7,737 bases of DNA from Falsiroseomonas sp038250135 (GTDB taxonomy: Bacteria; Pseudomonadota; Alphaproteobacteria; Acetobacterales; Acetobacteraceae), in the NCBI GenBank assembly GCA_038250135.1, contig JBBSCP010000229.1, positions 1-7,737 on the forward strand, written 5' to 3'. Made by a program: the position numbers and the translations under genes. The notes below the pieces were generated by a model. The model was given only the letters and a program-made list of their open reading frames with translations, was not told where the DNA came from and made no database searches. Of the stretch, positions 1 through 7,230 are shown in pieces; position 1 is the stretch's first letter; each line of letters begins with the position of its first letter.

Positions 1-151
1 CATGCAGCAGCGCGGCGGCGAGTGCCACCTGCAAGCCGATCCCCGCCACGATGACGCGCCAGGAAATGCCCTGTCGAAAGCCGCCCAAGACCCAGGCGAG
101 TGCGGCCAGCGCCGCCAGGCCGAAGGCCGATTGGAGCTGCAGCAGGCTCAT
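1..151 (-). CDS. CNT-family nucleoside transporter (NupC type), N-terminal part only
   Basis: The first 50 codons of a gene that leaves the window at position 1. The visible protein begins MSLLQLQSAFGLAALAALAW and continues with a short basic turn (FRQGISWR) and a second hydrophobic stretch (VIVAGIGLQVALAAALL). This is the usual start of concentrative nucleoside transporters (Nucleos_tra2_N domain): two membrane segments around an SWR-type turn. Family members import nucleosides across the inner membrane with a proton or sodium ion. The start codon overlaps the rmuC stop as ATGA (148-151), and the preceding GAGGA abuts the ATG, so translation is probably coupled to rmuC. The family call rests on recognition of the N-terminus alone; the core domain is outside the window, so ion and substrate specificity cannot be judged. 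Confidence 0.78.
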   Translation of the reverse strand, partial: MSLLQLQSAFGLAALAALAWVLGGFRQGISWRVIVAGIGLQVALAAALLH

Positions 152-1506
152 TCCTCATCATCCGCGTCGTCGGTCGCATTGGTGATGCCGAGCACGACGC
201 CGGTCTGGTCGCCCGGCATCGCCTCCACGCTTTTCAGCTTGCGGGCGATCTGGCGCGTGCGGCTCTGCGCCTCGCCGATCGTCTTGGTGACAGTGCCGAC
301 CTGGTTGCTAAGCTTGTCGAGCACGCCGCTCATCTTTGCCATCTCACCCTTCGTGGCGGAGAGCAGTTCGCGCACGCTTTCGGCGTTCTTAGACAGCGCC
401 AGCGTGACATGGCCGAGCTGGATGGTGCGCAGCAGGGCCGGCAACAGGGAGGGGCCGAGGATGAGCACGCGGTGCTTGCGCCCCACATCGTCGATCAATC
501 CAGGGATGCGCGCGACCTCGGCGTAGAGACCTTCCGTCGGCAGATACATCACGCCGAATTCCACGGTGCGCGGGGGCACGATGTATTTCTCGGCGATCTT
601 CTTCGCTTCGCCGCGGATGCGCACCTCCAGCGCCTTGCGCGCCTGCGTCTCCGCCACCGGGTCCGCCGCCTCCCAGGCGTTGAGCAGGCGTTCGTAATCC
701 TCGATGGGGAACTTCGCGTCCACCGGCAGCAGCACGCGGGCTTCGCCGGTGCTGGGCATCACCACGGCGAACTCCACCGAATCGGCGCTGCCCTCGCGCA
801 GGCGCGCATTCACCTCGTAGGAGCCCTCGGGCAGGATGTCGTCGAGCAGCGCCTTGACCTGCGTCTCGCCCCAGCCGCCGCGGGTTTTCACATTGCCGAA
901 CAGGCGCTTGATGTCGCCGATCTGTGACGTCACGGCCTGCACATCGCCCATCGCCTTCTGCACGGCGGTGAACTGGTCGATCACGCGGTTGAAGCTTTCG
1001 GCCATCTGCTTTTCGACCGCGCTCTGAAGCTGTTCGTTGACCGTCTTCTGGATCTCGGCGAGGCGCTTGTCATTCGCTTCGCGCATCTCGGTGAGCTTGG
1101 CCTCCACCTGTGCGCGGGTCTTTTCGGCCTCGACGGCCATGGCCTGCTGCGAGCGGGTCTCGGCCTCGGCGAGGACGGTGCGCAGCGCTTCCACAGTCAG
1201 CTTCAGCGCGCCGATTCCACCCTGCATGTCGGTGCGCAGCGCCGTCGCTTCGGCGGATTGATCGCGCAGCGCGAGGTTGAGCGCCTTGGTCTGGTCGAGG
1301 ATGGCGGCGCTCAGCTTTTCGGCCACCTCGTGGCTGCGCAGGCCGATCTCGGCTGGCAGCGCAGCCAGGCGCTCGCCCTGCCGTTCCTGCGCAGCTTGCA
1401 GCAGCGCGATGGCGGGGTCCGCCGGCGCGCGACGCAGCAGGAGCACCAGCAGGATGGCGATGCCAACCAAGAGCGTGGCGAGCGAAAGGATCGAGGCATC
1501 CGGCAT
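148..1506 (-). CDS. rmuC: RmuC-family DNA recombination protein
   Basis: A 452-residue protein of the RmuC family (E. coli RmuC is about 475 residues), nuclease-fold proteins known for limiting inversions at short inverted repeats. Residues about 6-24 form one N-terminal membrane segment (LATLLVGIAILLVLLL). Residues about 30-195 are Ala/Glu/Gln/Lys-rich and look like a long coiled coil. The RmuC core follows, with NVKTRGGWGE (205-214), LLPVDAKFPIEDY (259-271) and LPTEGLYAEV (322-331), all typical of the family. The tail is acidic (DDADDEE). The ATG at 1506 is chosen; an in-frame TTG at 1518 would add four residues but has no better ribosome binding site. The gene starts 24 bases after the purH stop and overlaps nupC, so it is probably translated within the operon. 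The molecular activity of RmuC is not well established. Confidence 0.93.
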   Translation of the reverse strand: MPDASILSLATLLVGIAILLVLLLRRAPADPAIALLQAAQERQGERLAALPAEIGLRSHEVAEKLSAAILDQTKALNLALRDQSAEATALRTDMQGGIGALKLTVEALRTVLAEAETRSQQAMAVEAEKTRAQVEAKLTEMREANDKRLAEIQKTVNEQLQSAVEKQMAESFNRVIDQFTAVQKAMGDVQAVTSQIGDIKRLFGNVKTRGGWGETQVKALLDDILPEGSYEVNARLREGSADSVEFAVVMPSTGEARVLLPVDAKFPIEDYERLLNAWEAADPVAETQARKALEVRIRGEAKKIAEKYIVPPRTVEFGVMYLPTEGLYAEVARIPGLIDDVGRKHRVLILGPSLLPALLRTIQLGHVTLALSKNAESVRELLSATKGEMAKMSGVLDKLSNQVGTVTKTIGEAQSRTRQIARKLKSVEAMPGDQTGVVLGITNATDDADDEE

Positions 1507-1530
1507 CAGGGCATCCAATGAAGGGGTGGT

Positions 1531-3105
1531 TCAGTGCCGGAAGTGTCGCATCCCGGTGAAGACCATGGCGAGGCCGGCCTTGTCCGCCGCGGCGATCACT
1601 TCGGCGTCGCGTATCGACCCGCCGGGCTGGATCACCGCGGTCGCACCTGCGGCGGCGGCTGTTTCGAGACCATCGGCGAAGGGGAAGAAGGCGTCGGAGG
1701 CGACGACGCTGCCCTCGGCCAGTGGCTTGTCGAGCCCCGCGGCCTTGGCGGCCGCTTCGGATTTCCAGGCGGCGATGCGGCTGCTTTCCACGCGGTTCAT
1801 CTGGCCTGCACCGATGCCGACCGTGGCCAGATCCTTGGCATAGACGATGGCGTTGGACTTCACATGTTTGCAGACCCGGAAGGCAAACAGCAGATTCGCC
1901 ATTTCGGCAGGCGTGGGGGCGCGCTGGGTGACGACACGCAGCATCGCCTCGCTCACGCGCCCGGCATCGCGCGATTGCGCGAGGAAGCCGCCGGCGACGG
2001 ATTTGAAGCTGCGGCCCGGTGCGGCGGGGTCCGGCAGGCCACCCGTGAGCAGTAGCCGCAAATTCTTCTTGCGGGCGAAGATGGCGCGCGCCGCGTCGTC
2101 CGCGTCGGGCGCAACCACGACCTCGGTGAAGATTGCCGTGATGCGCTCGGCTGCCGCGGCATCGAGCACGCGGTTGGCCGCGACGATGCCGCCAAAGGCC
2201 GAGACCGGATCGCAGCGGAGCGCGAGGTCCCAGGCTGCCGCAAGGCTCTGCGCCTCGGCCACGCCGCAGGGGTTCGCGTGCTTGACGATGACGATCGCGG
2301 GCCGGTCGAACTCGGCAAGGCATTCGAAAGCCGCGTCGGTATCGTTGAGGTTGTTGTAGGACAGCTCCTTGCCCTGAATCTGCGTCGCGGTGGCGATGCC
2401 GGGCCGGGCCGTGCCATCGACGTAGAAGCCCGCCTGCTGATGCGGATTCTCGCCATAGCGCAGCGTCTGGCGCAGCACGCCGGCGATGGCGAGGCGCGGC
2501 GGGAAGGGCTCCTTGTTCTGGCTCGCGAACCAGGTACTGATCGCTGCGTCGTAGGCGGCGGTGCGCGCATAGGCGCTCGCCGCGAGGCGCTGGCGCAGCG
2601 CGATGCTCGTACCGCCGGTCTCCAATTCGGCCCGCACTTCGGCAAGTTGATCCGGCTCCGTGACGACGACAACAGAAGAAAAGTTCTTGGCGGCGCTGCG
2701 GATCATCGCCGGGCCGCCGATATCGATGTTTTCGATGCACTCTGCGAAACCGGCGCCTTTTGCGACCGTCGCCTCGAAGGGGTAGAGGTTCACGCAGACC
2801 AGATCGATCGGCGCGATGCGGTGCTGTTCCATCTGCGCCAGATGCGCCGGCAGGTCGCGCCGACCCAGCAGCCCGCCATGCACCTGCGGCACCAGCGTCT
2901 TGACGCGGCCATCGAGGATTTCCGGGAAGCCGGTGTGCTCGGAGATATCCTTCACCGGGATGCCCGCCGCGCGGATCGCCTGCGCGGTGCCACCTGTAGA
3001 TAGGATCTCGGCCCCATGTGCGGCCAGGAATCGCGCGAAATCGACAATGCCCGTCTTGTCGGAGACCGAGAGAAGGGCGCGGCGGACGGGCAGGGGCTGG
3101 CTCAT
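1531..3105 (-). CDS. purH: Bifunctional AICAR formyltransferase / IMP cyclohydrolase
   Basis: A complete 524-residue PurH, which formylates AICAR with 10-formyl-THF and closes the ring to IMP, the last two steps of de novo purine synthesis, in the cytoplasm. The N-terminal IMP cyclohydrolase (MGS-like) domain shows RALLSVSDKTG (9-19), HGGLLGRR (76-83), NLYPFE (106-111) and IDIGGPAMIRSAAKN (127-141). K69, Y108, D128 and K140 align in position with residues known to matter in the vertebrate enzyme. The C-terminal AICARFT domain shows LRYGENPHQQAGFY (215-228), GKELSYNNLNDTDAA (245-259) and KHANPCG (275-281), which holds the catalytic Lys-His pair, then ASDAFFPFADG (469-479) and the ending GMRHFRH. 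The ATG at 3105 fits the family N-terminus. An in-frame TTG at 3141, overlapping the preceding stop as TTGA, would add a basic 12-residue leader. Neither start has a clear Shine-Dalgarno sequence. Confidence 0.98.
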   Translation of the reverse strand: MSQPLPVRRALLSVSDKTGIVDFARFLAAHGAEILSTGGTAQAIRAAGIPVKDISEHTGFPEILDGRVKTLVPQVHGGLLGRRDLPAHLAQMEQHRIAPIDLVCVNLYPFEATVAKGAGFAECIENIDIGGPAMIRSAAKNFSSVVVVTEPDQLAEVRAELETGGTSIALRQRLAASAYARTAAYDAAISTWFASQNKEPFPPRLAIAGVLRQTLRYGENPHQQAGFYVDGTARPGIATATQIQGKELSYNNLNDTDAAFECLAEFDRPAIVIVKHANPCGVAEAQSLAAAWDLALRCDPVSAFGGIVAANRVLDAAAAERITAIFTEVVVAPDADDAARAIFARKKNLRLLLTGGLPDPAAPGRSFKSVAGGFLAQSRDAGRVSEAMLRVVTQRAPTPAEMANLLFAFRVCKHVKSNAIVYAKDLATVGIGAGQMNRVESSRIAAWKSEAAAKAAGLDKPLAEGSVVASDAFFPFADGLETAAAAGATAVIQPGGSIRDAEVIAAADKAGLAMVFTGMRHFRH

Positions 3106-3137
3106 GCGGCGCGGTATGGACCGGCGGCGGGCGCGCT

Positions 3138-4250
3138 TCAACCGGTGAGAAGGTCGATGGTGCGTGACACGATCTTCACCTCATCGAAGCGCTCCAGCGC
3201 CCGCACCCGTCCGGCGGCGCCGAGTCGGGCGCGCAGCGCAGGATCAGCGGCCAGCCGCGTCAGCGCCTCGGCCAGTGGTGCTACGGCGGCGGGCGGCACC
3301 AGAAGGCCGGTTTCGCCCGCCACCACCTGTTCGCGCGGGCCGCGAATGTCGGTGGCGATGACGGGCAGCCCGGTCAGCATCGCCTCGATGATCGACATCG
3401 GCAGGCCCTCGAAATGCGAAGGCAGGCAGAAGACGTCGGCCGCCGCGAGCAGCGCCGGCACGTCATCGCGGTAGCCCAGCCGCACCAGGCGCCGGCCGAG
3501 TGCTGCGGCGGCGCGTTCGAAATGCGGCTCAAGGTCCTCGCCGTGGTCGCTGGCGAGGCGTTCGCCGACCACCCAAAGCACGCAATTCGACGGGGTCGCG
3601 CGCATGGCTTCCAGCAGTTCGGGAAAGCCCTTGTGCCGCACAAGGCGCGAGACGGCGATGACGACGCAATCCGACTCGGCCGCGCCGAGTTCCGCGCGCA
3701 GCCTGGCCCGCGCCTCGGCATCGGGCCTAAAGCGCGTGGTGTCGCGCCCGTTCAGCACCGCGATGGGGTTTGGATGGATGCGCAGGCGCCGTGCATCCGC
3801 GGCCTCCTCCTCACTCACCGTCAGGTAGGTGTGGGTGATGCGTCCGGCGGCGCGTTCGAGGTTGCACGCGAGGGTGGCGCGCCACCACGGCCCGGGCTGG
3901 TTGAACAGGAAACCGTGGCAGGTATAGGCGATGCGCGGCACGCCCACGATCCGCGCCGCGGCGCGCGCCAGAAGCCCGCTGATGGGCATGTGCGCGTGCA
4001 CCAAATCGGGCTTCTCGGCACGCATGAGATCGACCAGCGCGCGCAACGCCTTCGCCTGCTGGATCGGGTTCAGGCTGCGCGCCATCGGCACCGGCGCGAT
4101 CCGAAATCCCTCGGCGCGCGGCAGGTCGAGCAGCGGACCCTCGGCGCTCACGCCCACCACCTCGTGCCCGCGATCGCGCAATCCCCGCATCAGCGGCAAC
4201 AGGAAGTGGCGCAGCGAGAAATCGACGTTGGTGACTTCGAGAACCTTCAC
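3138..4250 (-). CDS. GT4-family glycosyltransferase (GT-B fold)
   Basis: A 370-residue retaining glycosyltransferase of family GT4. It probably transfers a sugar from a nucleotide donor onto a lipid-linked or surface glycan on the cytoplasmic side; donor and acceptor cannot be read from the sequence. The N-terminal Rossmann-like half starts VKVLEVTNVDFSLRHFLLPL and contains DLVHAHMP (82-89) and TCHGFLF (110-116). The C-terminal donor-binding half has SRLVRHKG (201-208, the R..K phosphate contacts) and the EX7E motif E281-E289 in FEGLPMSIIEAMLTGLPVIAT. The start is taken as GTG at 4250, five bases after the heparinase-like stop with AGGG just ahead. An ATG at 4319 is in frame, but its 23 extra residues lie inside the neighbouring gene and do not resemble a family N-terminus. 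Close spacing on both sides places it in the operon. It resembles capsule/exopolysaccharide transferases. Confidence 0.93.
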   Translation of the reverse strand: MKVLEVTNVDFSLRHFLLPLMRGLRDRGHEVVGVSAEGPLLDLPRAEGFRIAPVPMARSLNPIQQAKALRALVDLMRAEKPDLVHAHMPISGLLARAAARIVGVPRIAYTCHGFLFNQPGPWWRATLACNLERAAGRITHTYLTVSEEEAADARRLRIHPNPIAVLNGRDTTRFRPDAEARARLRAELGAAESDCVVIAVSRLVRHKGFPELLEAMRATPSNCVLWVVGERLASDHGEDLEPHFERAAAALGRRLVRLGYRDDVPALLAAADVFCLPSHFEGLPMSIIEAMLTGLPVIATDIRGPREQVVAGETGLLVPPAAVAPLAEALTRLAADPALRARLGAAGRVRALERFDEVKIVSRTIDLLTG

Positions 4251-4255
4251 AAACC

Positions 4256-5917
4256 CTAGATCTCGCCCGCCGGCTCCGCCCCAGCGGTGCCGCCCATGGT
4301 CACGCGCCCGATCGCCCATTGCAGGCTGGTCGCGCCGGCCTCGGCATAAAGGGCCACCTGCTGGCTGCGGCGCGGCTCGGCGGCGAGCAGGATGCTCTCC
4401 TCGATCGCAACGCGCGCGCCCTTCACGCGCAGCCGCCAGCCCACACCGGAGGGCAGGCGCAGCAGCACGCCCTGCTCATCCTGCTGGAGACTCGCGACGA
4501 CGGCGGGATGCAGGTGGAAGCGCACCACGAAAGTCGGCACGGCGGCGTCGCGCTCGGCCTCCAGCACATCCTCGCCGCGCAGATCATCGCCGGATTCGGA
4601 CAGATACAGGCGCCGGCGATGGCGCAGGCCGAACTGCTTCAACCATCCATCATGCGAAGCTTCGAGCCATTGCGCGCCGTTCGATTCCTGCCGGTCGGCC
4701 TCGACATTCTCCACGCGACGGCCGAGCCCCTCGGGGCGCAGCTCGGAAGAATTCGTGTCAGCCAGGATCAGCGTGGAATGCGCCGCGGTGGCGCGCATCG
4801 CGTCGCGCCACGCGCCCTCGGCGGCAGGGGCGGCGCCGCAATTGATGATCAGCCGGTCCTTGCCTATCGACATCTCGAAGCTGAGCGTGCCGGCATGCGC
4901 CTGGCGGTCCGCCCCGCGCGCCAGCCCGCCGGGCGCGGCATCGCGCCGTGCGGCGGGTGGGGCCCCGCAATCGACGATCACCAGGGTGCGGCTGGCGACC
5001 AGCCGGTGGAATCCGGTGTCCGGCAGGGCGTTGGGCGCACGGCCGCGCGCCTGGCTTTGGGTCAGGGCGAGGTCGATGAGGCTCGCCGCTTCCTCCCGCG
5101 TGCCATTGAACAGCGCGAGCCCGCCATCCGCATGGCGCATCAGCCGCAGCGCCGGCGCCACACGGTCGAGTACGGCGGCAAGCTGCGGTGGCGCGTCGAG
5201 CCCCGCCCCATGCAGCAGGTTGCGGATCTCGATCAGGTCCTGGAGAGCCAGCAATTGCTGCGCCGGGCTGCGCTCGACATGTCCGCCATCGGCGTTGAAC
5301 TGGCGCTCGAGCTCCGCCGGCAAGAAGCGCGTGCAGCGGCCGAGCCAGGTTTCCTCCTGCAACGCCACCGCGGCAGCCATGCCGCCCTTCAGCGCTACCA
5401 GCGCACCGCGATGCGCGGCCTCGGCGGGCAGGCCCGCCACCACGCCTCGTGCATCGAGAGCGAGGCGCTGCATGAGCTGCCGGCGCAGTGAATCCTCGGC
5501 CGTTGCGGCCAGGAAATCCCAATGGCCGAGCCAGGCGGAAAGCCGTGCCCCGGCCACTTCAGGCGCCTCGGCCAGCGCGTCATGGCTACCCAGCGCCAGC
5601 CAATCCGCCGCCAGCGCCCGCCCGCGCAGGCGCGCCGCATCGGTGCCGAGCGCGCGCAGGTCGCGCAGCCAGGCGAAGCCATGCGCCGCCGAGCGCCAAG
5701 CCGGCGAACCACCGCCGGGCCCCCAGATTTCGGGCTGGTCCGGGGCGAGGGGGCGCACGGTGCCCAGCACTTCATACTCGCCGCGCAGCAGCCTTGCGCC
5801 GCGGGCCGCGTCGCCGGGCCAGAGGTCGCGGAAGGAGCGCGCCGGCCCCTCCGGCACGCGAACCGGCTTGAGGTTGGCGAGGATGCGGCGGGCGCCGCGC
5901 AGAACGCCGCCGATCAT
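4256..5917 (-). CDS. Heparinase II/III-family protein (putative polysaccharide lyase-like)
   Basis: A 553-residue protein of the heparinase II/III superfamily. An N-terminal alpha-helical, toroid-like region (about 70-330) contains NADGGHVERSPAQ (208-220). A beta-rich C-terminal Heparinase_II_III domain contains HAGTLSFEMSIGKDRLIINCG (341-361, with the usual His-Ala-x-x-x-Ser-Phe-Glu pattern) and RATAAHSTLILADTNSSEL (375-393). Characterised relatives cleave acidic polysaccharides by beta-elimination outside the cytoplasm. Here residues 1-50 show no signal peptide or lipobox, so export is not evident and lyase activity is not assured. The start is secure: a GGGAGG Shine-Dalgarno sits six bases before the ATG, and the start overlaps the rpe stop as ATGA. 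From memory, genes of this type lie next to purH in many Alphaproteobacteria; their physiological role there is unclear to me. Confidence 0.92.
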   Translation of the reverse strand: MIGGVLRGARRILANLKPVRVPEGPARSFRDLWPGDAARGARLLRGEYEVLGTVRPLAPDQPEIWGPGGGSPAWRSAAHGFAWLRDLRALGTDAARLRGRALAADWLALGSHDALAEAPEVAGARLSAWLGHWDFLAATAEDSLRRQLMQRLALDARGVVAGLPAEAAHRGALVALKGGMAAAVALQEETWLGRCTRFLPAELERQFNADGGHVERSPAQQLLALQDLIEIRNLLHGAGLDAPPQLAAVLDRVAPALRLMRHADGGLALFNGTREEAASLIDLALTQSQARGRAPNALPDTGFHRLVASRTLVIVDCGAPPAARRDAAPGGLARGADRQAHAGTLSFEMSIGKDRLIINCGAAPAAEGAWRDAMRATAAHSTLILADTNSSELRPEGLGRRVENVEADRQESNGAQWLEASHDGWLKQFGLRHRRRLYLSESGDDLRGEDVLEAERDAAVPTFVVRFHLHPAVVASLQQDEQGVLLRLPSGVGWRLRVKGARVAIEESILLAAEPRRSQQVALYAEAGATSLQWAIGRVTMGGTAGAEPAGEI

Positions 5918-6600
5918 GCGCTGCCTCCCTGGCTGCCCTGGGGACCACGCAACGCGCGGATGGCCTGCGCGTAGTCCGGGGCACCGAATACCGCCGTGCC
6001 GGCCACCAGCACATCGGCGCCGGCTTCGATGCAGGCGGGCGCCGTGGCCGCGGTGACGCCACCGTCGACCTGCAGCGCGATCTCCCGCCCGGTGGCGTCG
6101 ATCATGGCGCGCAACGTGGCGATCTTGGCGAGTTGCGAGGTGATGAAGCACTGCCCGCCGAAACCGGGGTTCACCGACATCACCAGCACCAGGTCGCACA
6201 GGTCGAGCACCGTCTCGACCACGCTGACCGGCGTTGCGGGGTTGAGCACCACGCCCGCCTTCTTGCCCAGGGCACGGATGGTTTGCAGCGAGCGATGCAA
6301 ATGCGGCCCGGCTTCGGGGTGCAGGCTGATGAGGTCGGCGCCGGCCTCGGCGAAGGCCGCGAGGTAGGGATCGGCGGGGGCGATCATCAAATGCACGTCG
6401 AAGGGCATTTTCGCGCGCCGGCGCAGCGCCTTGATGAGCCCGGGGCCGAAGGAGATGTTCGGCACGAAATGGCCGTCCATGATGTCGAGGTGCAGCCAAT
6501 CGGCGCCGGCGGCCTCGATGGCGGCGACCTCCTCGCCCAGCCGCACGAAATCGGCAGCAAGGAGGGACGGCGCGATGCGGATGGGGCGCGGCTTCGGCAT
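5914..6600 (-). CDS. rpe: Ribulose-phosphate 3-epimerase
   Basis: A complete 228-residue TIM-barrel enzyme interconverting D-ribulose 5-phosphate and D-xylulose 5-phosphate in the pentose phosphate pathway (or Calvin cycle where present), cytoplasmic. The sequence shows IAPSLLAADF (9-18), WLHLDIMDGHFVPN (35-48), FDVHLMI (67-73), MSVNPGFGGQ (141-150) and VDGGV (178-182). H37, D39, H70 and D179 occupy the known metal-binding and catalytic positions, so it should be active. The C-terminal GPQGSQGGSA is a short low-complexity tail in which the Shine-Dalgarno of the next gene is encoded. The ATG at 6600 matches the family N-terminus, although no strong ribosome binding site precedes it. It stands 71 bases after the regulator gene and is the likely first structural gene of the operon, whose link to purH could reflect ribose 5-phosphate and PRPP supply (inference). 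Confidence 0.98.
   Translation of the reverse strand: MPKPRPIRIAPSLLAADFVRLGEEVAAIEAAGADWLHLDIMDGHFVPNISFGPGLIKALRRRAKMPFDVHLMIAPADPYLAAFAEAGADLISLHPEAGPHLHRSLQTIRALGKKAGVVLNPATPVSVVETVLDLCDLVLVMSVNPGFGGQCFITSQLAKIATLRAMIDATGREIALQVDGGVTAATAPACIEAGADVLVAGTAVFGAPDYAQAIRALRGPQGSQGGSA
5924..5930 (-). promoter_or_regulatory. Shine-Dalgarno site of the heparinase-like gene
   Basis: AGGGAGG on the minus strand, six bases before the ATG at 5917 and inside the last codons of rpe. It decides the start of the heparinase-like gene against the much longer open frame that continues upstream over rpe. Confidence 0.75.
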
Positions 6601-6671
6601 GAGGACTCGGTTCTACCCGCCACGGCCGCGGGGGGAAACCTTACCCAGGCCGGGTTCCTGGGGATCAATCG

Positions 6672-7142
6672 TCAAATCGGCAGCGCCGTGGTGCCTTTCA
6701 CCCGTTCCATGGCGAAACGACCGGTGACCTTGCGCAGCGCCGGCACGGTCGCGACGAAGCGACGGTAGAAGGCGTCATAGCCCGCCATGTCGGGCACGAC
6801 GACGCGCAGCAGGTAATCGACATCGCCGCCAAGTCGCCAGCACTCGACGATTTCAGGCAGGCTCGCCACCGCGGCGGCAAATTGGGCGATCCAGTCGGCT
6901 GAGTGATCTCCAGTTTCCACGGCAACGAAGACTGAGATAGGCAGGCCGACCAGCGCCGCATCCACGATGGCGACGCGGCCGGTGATGATGCCGGCCTCCT
7001 CCATCCGGCGGATGCGCTTCCAGCAGGGGGTGGCAGTCAGTCCCACCTCCAGCGCGATTTCGGCCAGCGAGCGCGCCGCATCCTGCATCAGCAGGCGGAG
7101 GATTTCGCGGTCGATGCGGTCCAACTCCGCAGTGGCGGCCAT
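6672..7142 (-). CDS. Lrp/AsnC-family transcriptional regulator
   Basis: A 156-residue regulator of normal length for the family. Residues 5-55 form the AsnC-type winged helix-turn-helix (LDRIDREILRLLMQDAARSLAEIA, then VGLTATPCWKRIRRMEEAGII). Residues about 65-150 form the RAM effector-binding and oligomerisation domain, with GGDVDYLLRVVVPDMAGYDAFY (105-126). Relatives bind DNA as dimers to octamers and sense amino acids or other small molecules; the ligand here cannot be told. The ATG at 7142 is preceded by a strong AAGGAGG eight bases upstream. The gene diverges from the disrupted Bug/TctC gene at 7231. Members of the family often regulate themselves and the divergent neighbour, so that gene is a candidate former target. 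The 71-base gap to rpe is compatible with co-transcription or with a separate rpe promoter. Confidence 0.93.
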   Translation of the reverse strand: MAATAELDRIDREILRLLMQDAARSLAEIALEVGLTATPCWKRIRRMEEAGIITGRVAIVDAALVGLPISVFVAVETGDHSADWIAQFAAAVASLPEIVECWRLGGDVDYLLRVVVPDMAGYDAFYRRFVATVPALRKVTGRFAMERVKGTTALPI

Positions 7143-7150
7143 GGGGAGAT

Positions 7151-7157
7151 CCTCCTT
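7151..7157 (-). promoter_or_regulatory. Strong Shine-Dalgarno site of the Lrp/AsnC gene
   Basis: AAGGAGG on the minus strand, eight bases before the ATG at 7142. It is the best ribosome binding site in the window and fixes the start of the regulator gene. Confidence 0.8.
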
Positions 7158-7161
7158 CGGT

Positions 7162-7173
7162 CAGCGGCCGCTG
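7162..7173. repeat. Perfect 12-base palindrome between the divergent genes
   Basis: CAGCGGCCGCTG is a perfect palindrome beginning 20 bases before the regulator's start codon. It overlaps the inner edge of the candidate -10 element and the expected transcription start. It could be an operator for autoregulation or just a GC-rich chance palindrome (it contains the 8-base sequence GCGGCCGC). It does not look like the AT-rich sites described for E. coli Lrp. Confidence 0.4.
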
Positions 7174-7202
7174 TATAGAACAAAAATCTTTTGCTTACGC
7201 AA
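7172..7202 (-). promoter_or_regulatory. Candidate sigma70-type promoter for the Lrp/AsnC gene
   Basis: Reading on the minus strand, TTGCGT (7197-7202) could be a -35 element and TATACA (7172-7177) or CTATAC (7173-7178) a -10 element, with a 19- or 18-base spacer. The stretch is conspicuously AT-rich (AAAAGATTTTTGTTC) inside a GC-rich genome, which supports a regulatory role. The start point would fall around 7165, some 20 bases before the ATG. The same stretch holds the small dyad TTGC-TTAC-GCAA (7191-7202). This is a consensus match only. Confidence 0.4.
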
Positions 7203-7230
7203 GTTCGGCGGCTGTGAGGGAAAAACTTCC

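Noticed and set aside
1070..2740. 556-codon minus-strand frame across purH and rmuC
   Set aside because: Lies in another frame of two clearly recognised genes, extremely Arg/Gly-rich, no family resemblance.
2278..3003. 241-codon plus-strand frame opposite purH
   Set aside because: Shadow of purH; composition is arginine-, alanine- and histidine-rich with no domain and no ribosome binding site logic.
4251..4319. Longer glycosyltransferase start (ATG at 4319)
   Set aside because: The extra 23 residues lie in the heparinase-like coding region and look like out-of-frame translation; family similarity begins at the GTG at 4250.
4392..6056. 554-codon open frame on the plus strand, antisense to the heparinase-like gene and the 3' end of rpe
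   Set aside because: Ser/Arg/Ala/Pro-rich composition with no recognisable motif; the opposite strand holds two well-supported genes. High GC makes long antisense frames common.
5918..6499. Upstream extension of the heparinase-like frame over rpe
   Set aside because: The translation is Arg-rich and out of frame with rpe; the ATG at 5917 has a good Shine-Dalgarno and overlaps the rpe stop as ATGA.
6644..6662. CCCAGG/CCTGGG hairpin just after the regulator stop codon, considered as a terminator
   Set aside because: Six-base stem with a seven-base loop but no T-run on the minus strand; such GC-rich hairpins are frequent here. It could at most slow transcription into rpe.
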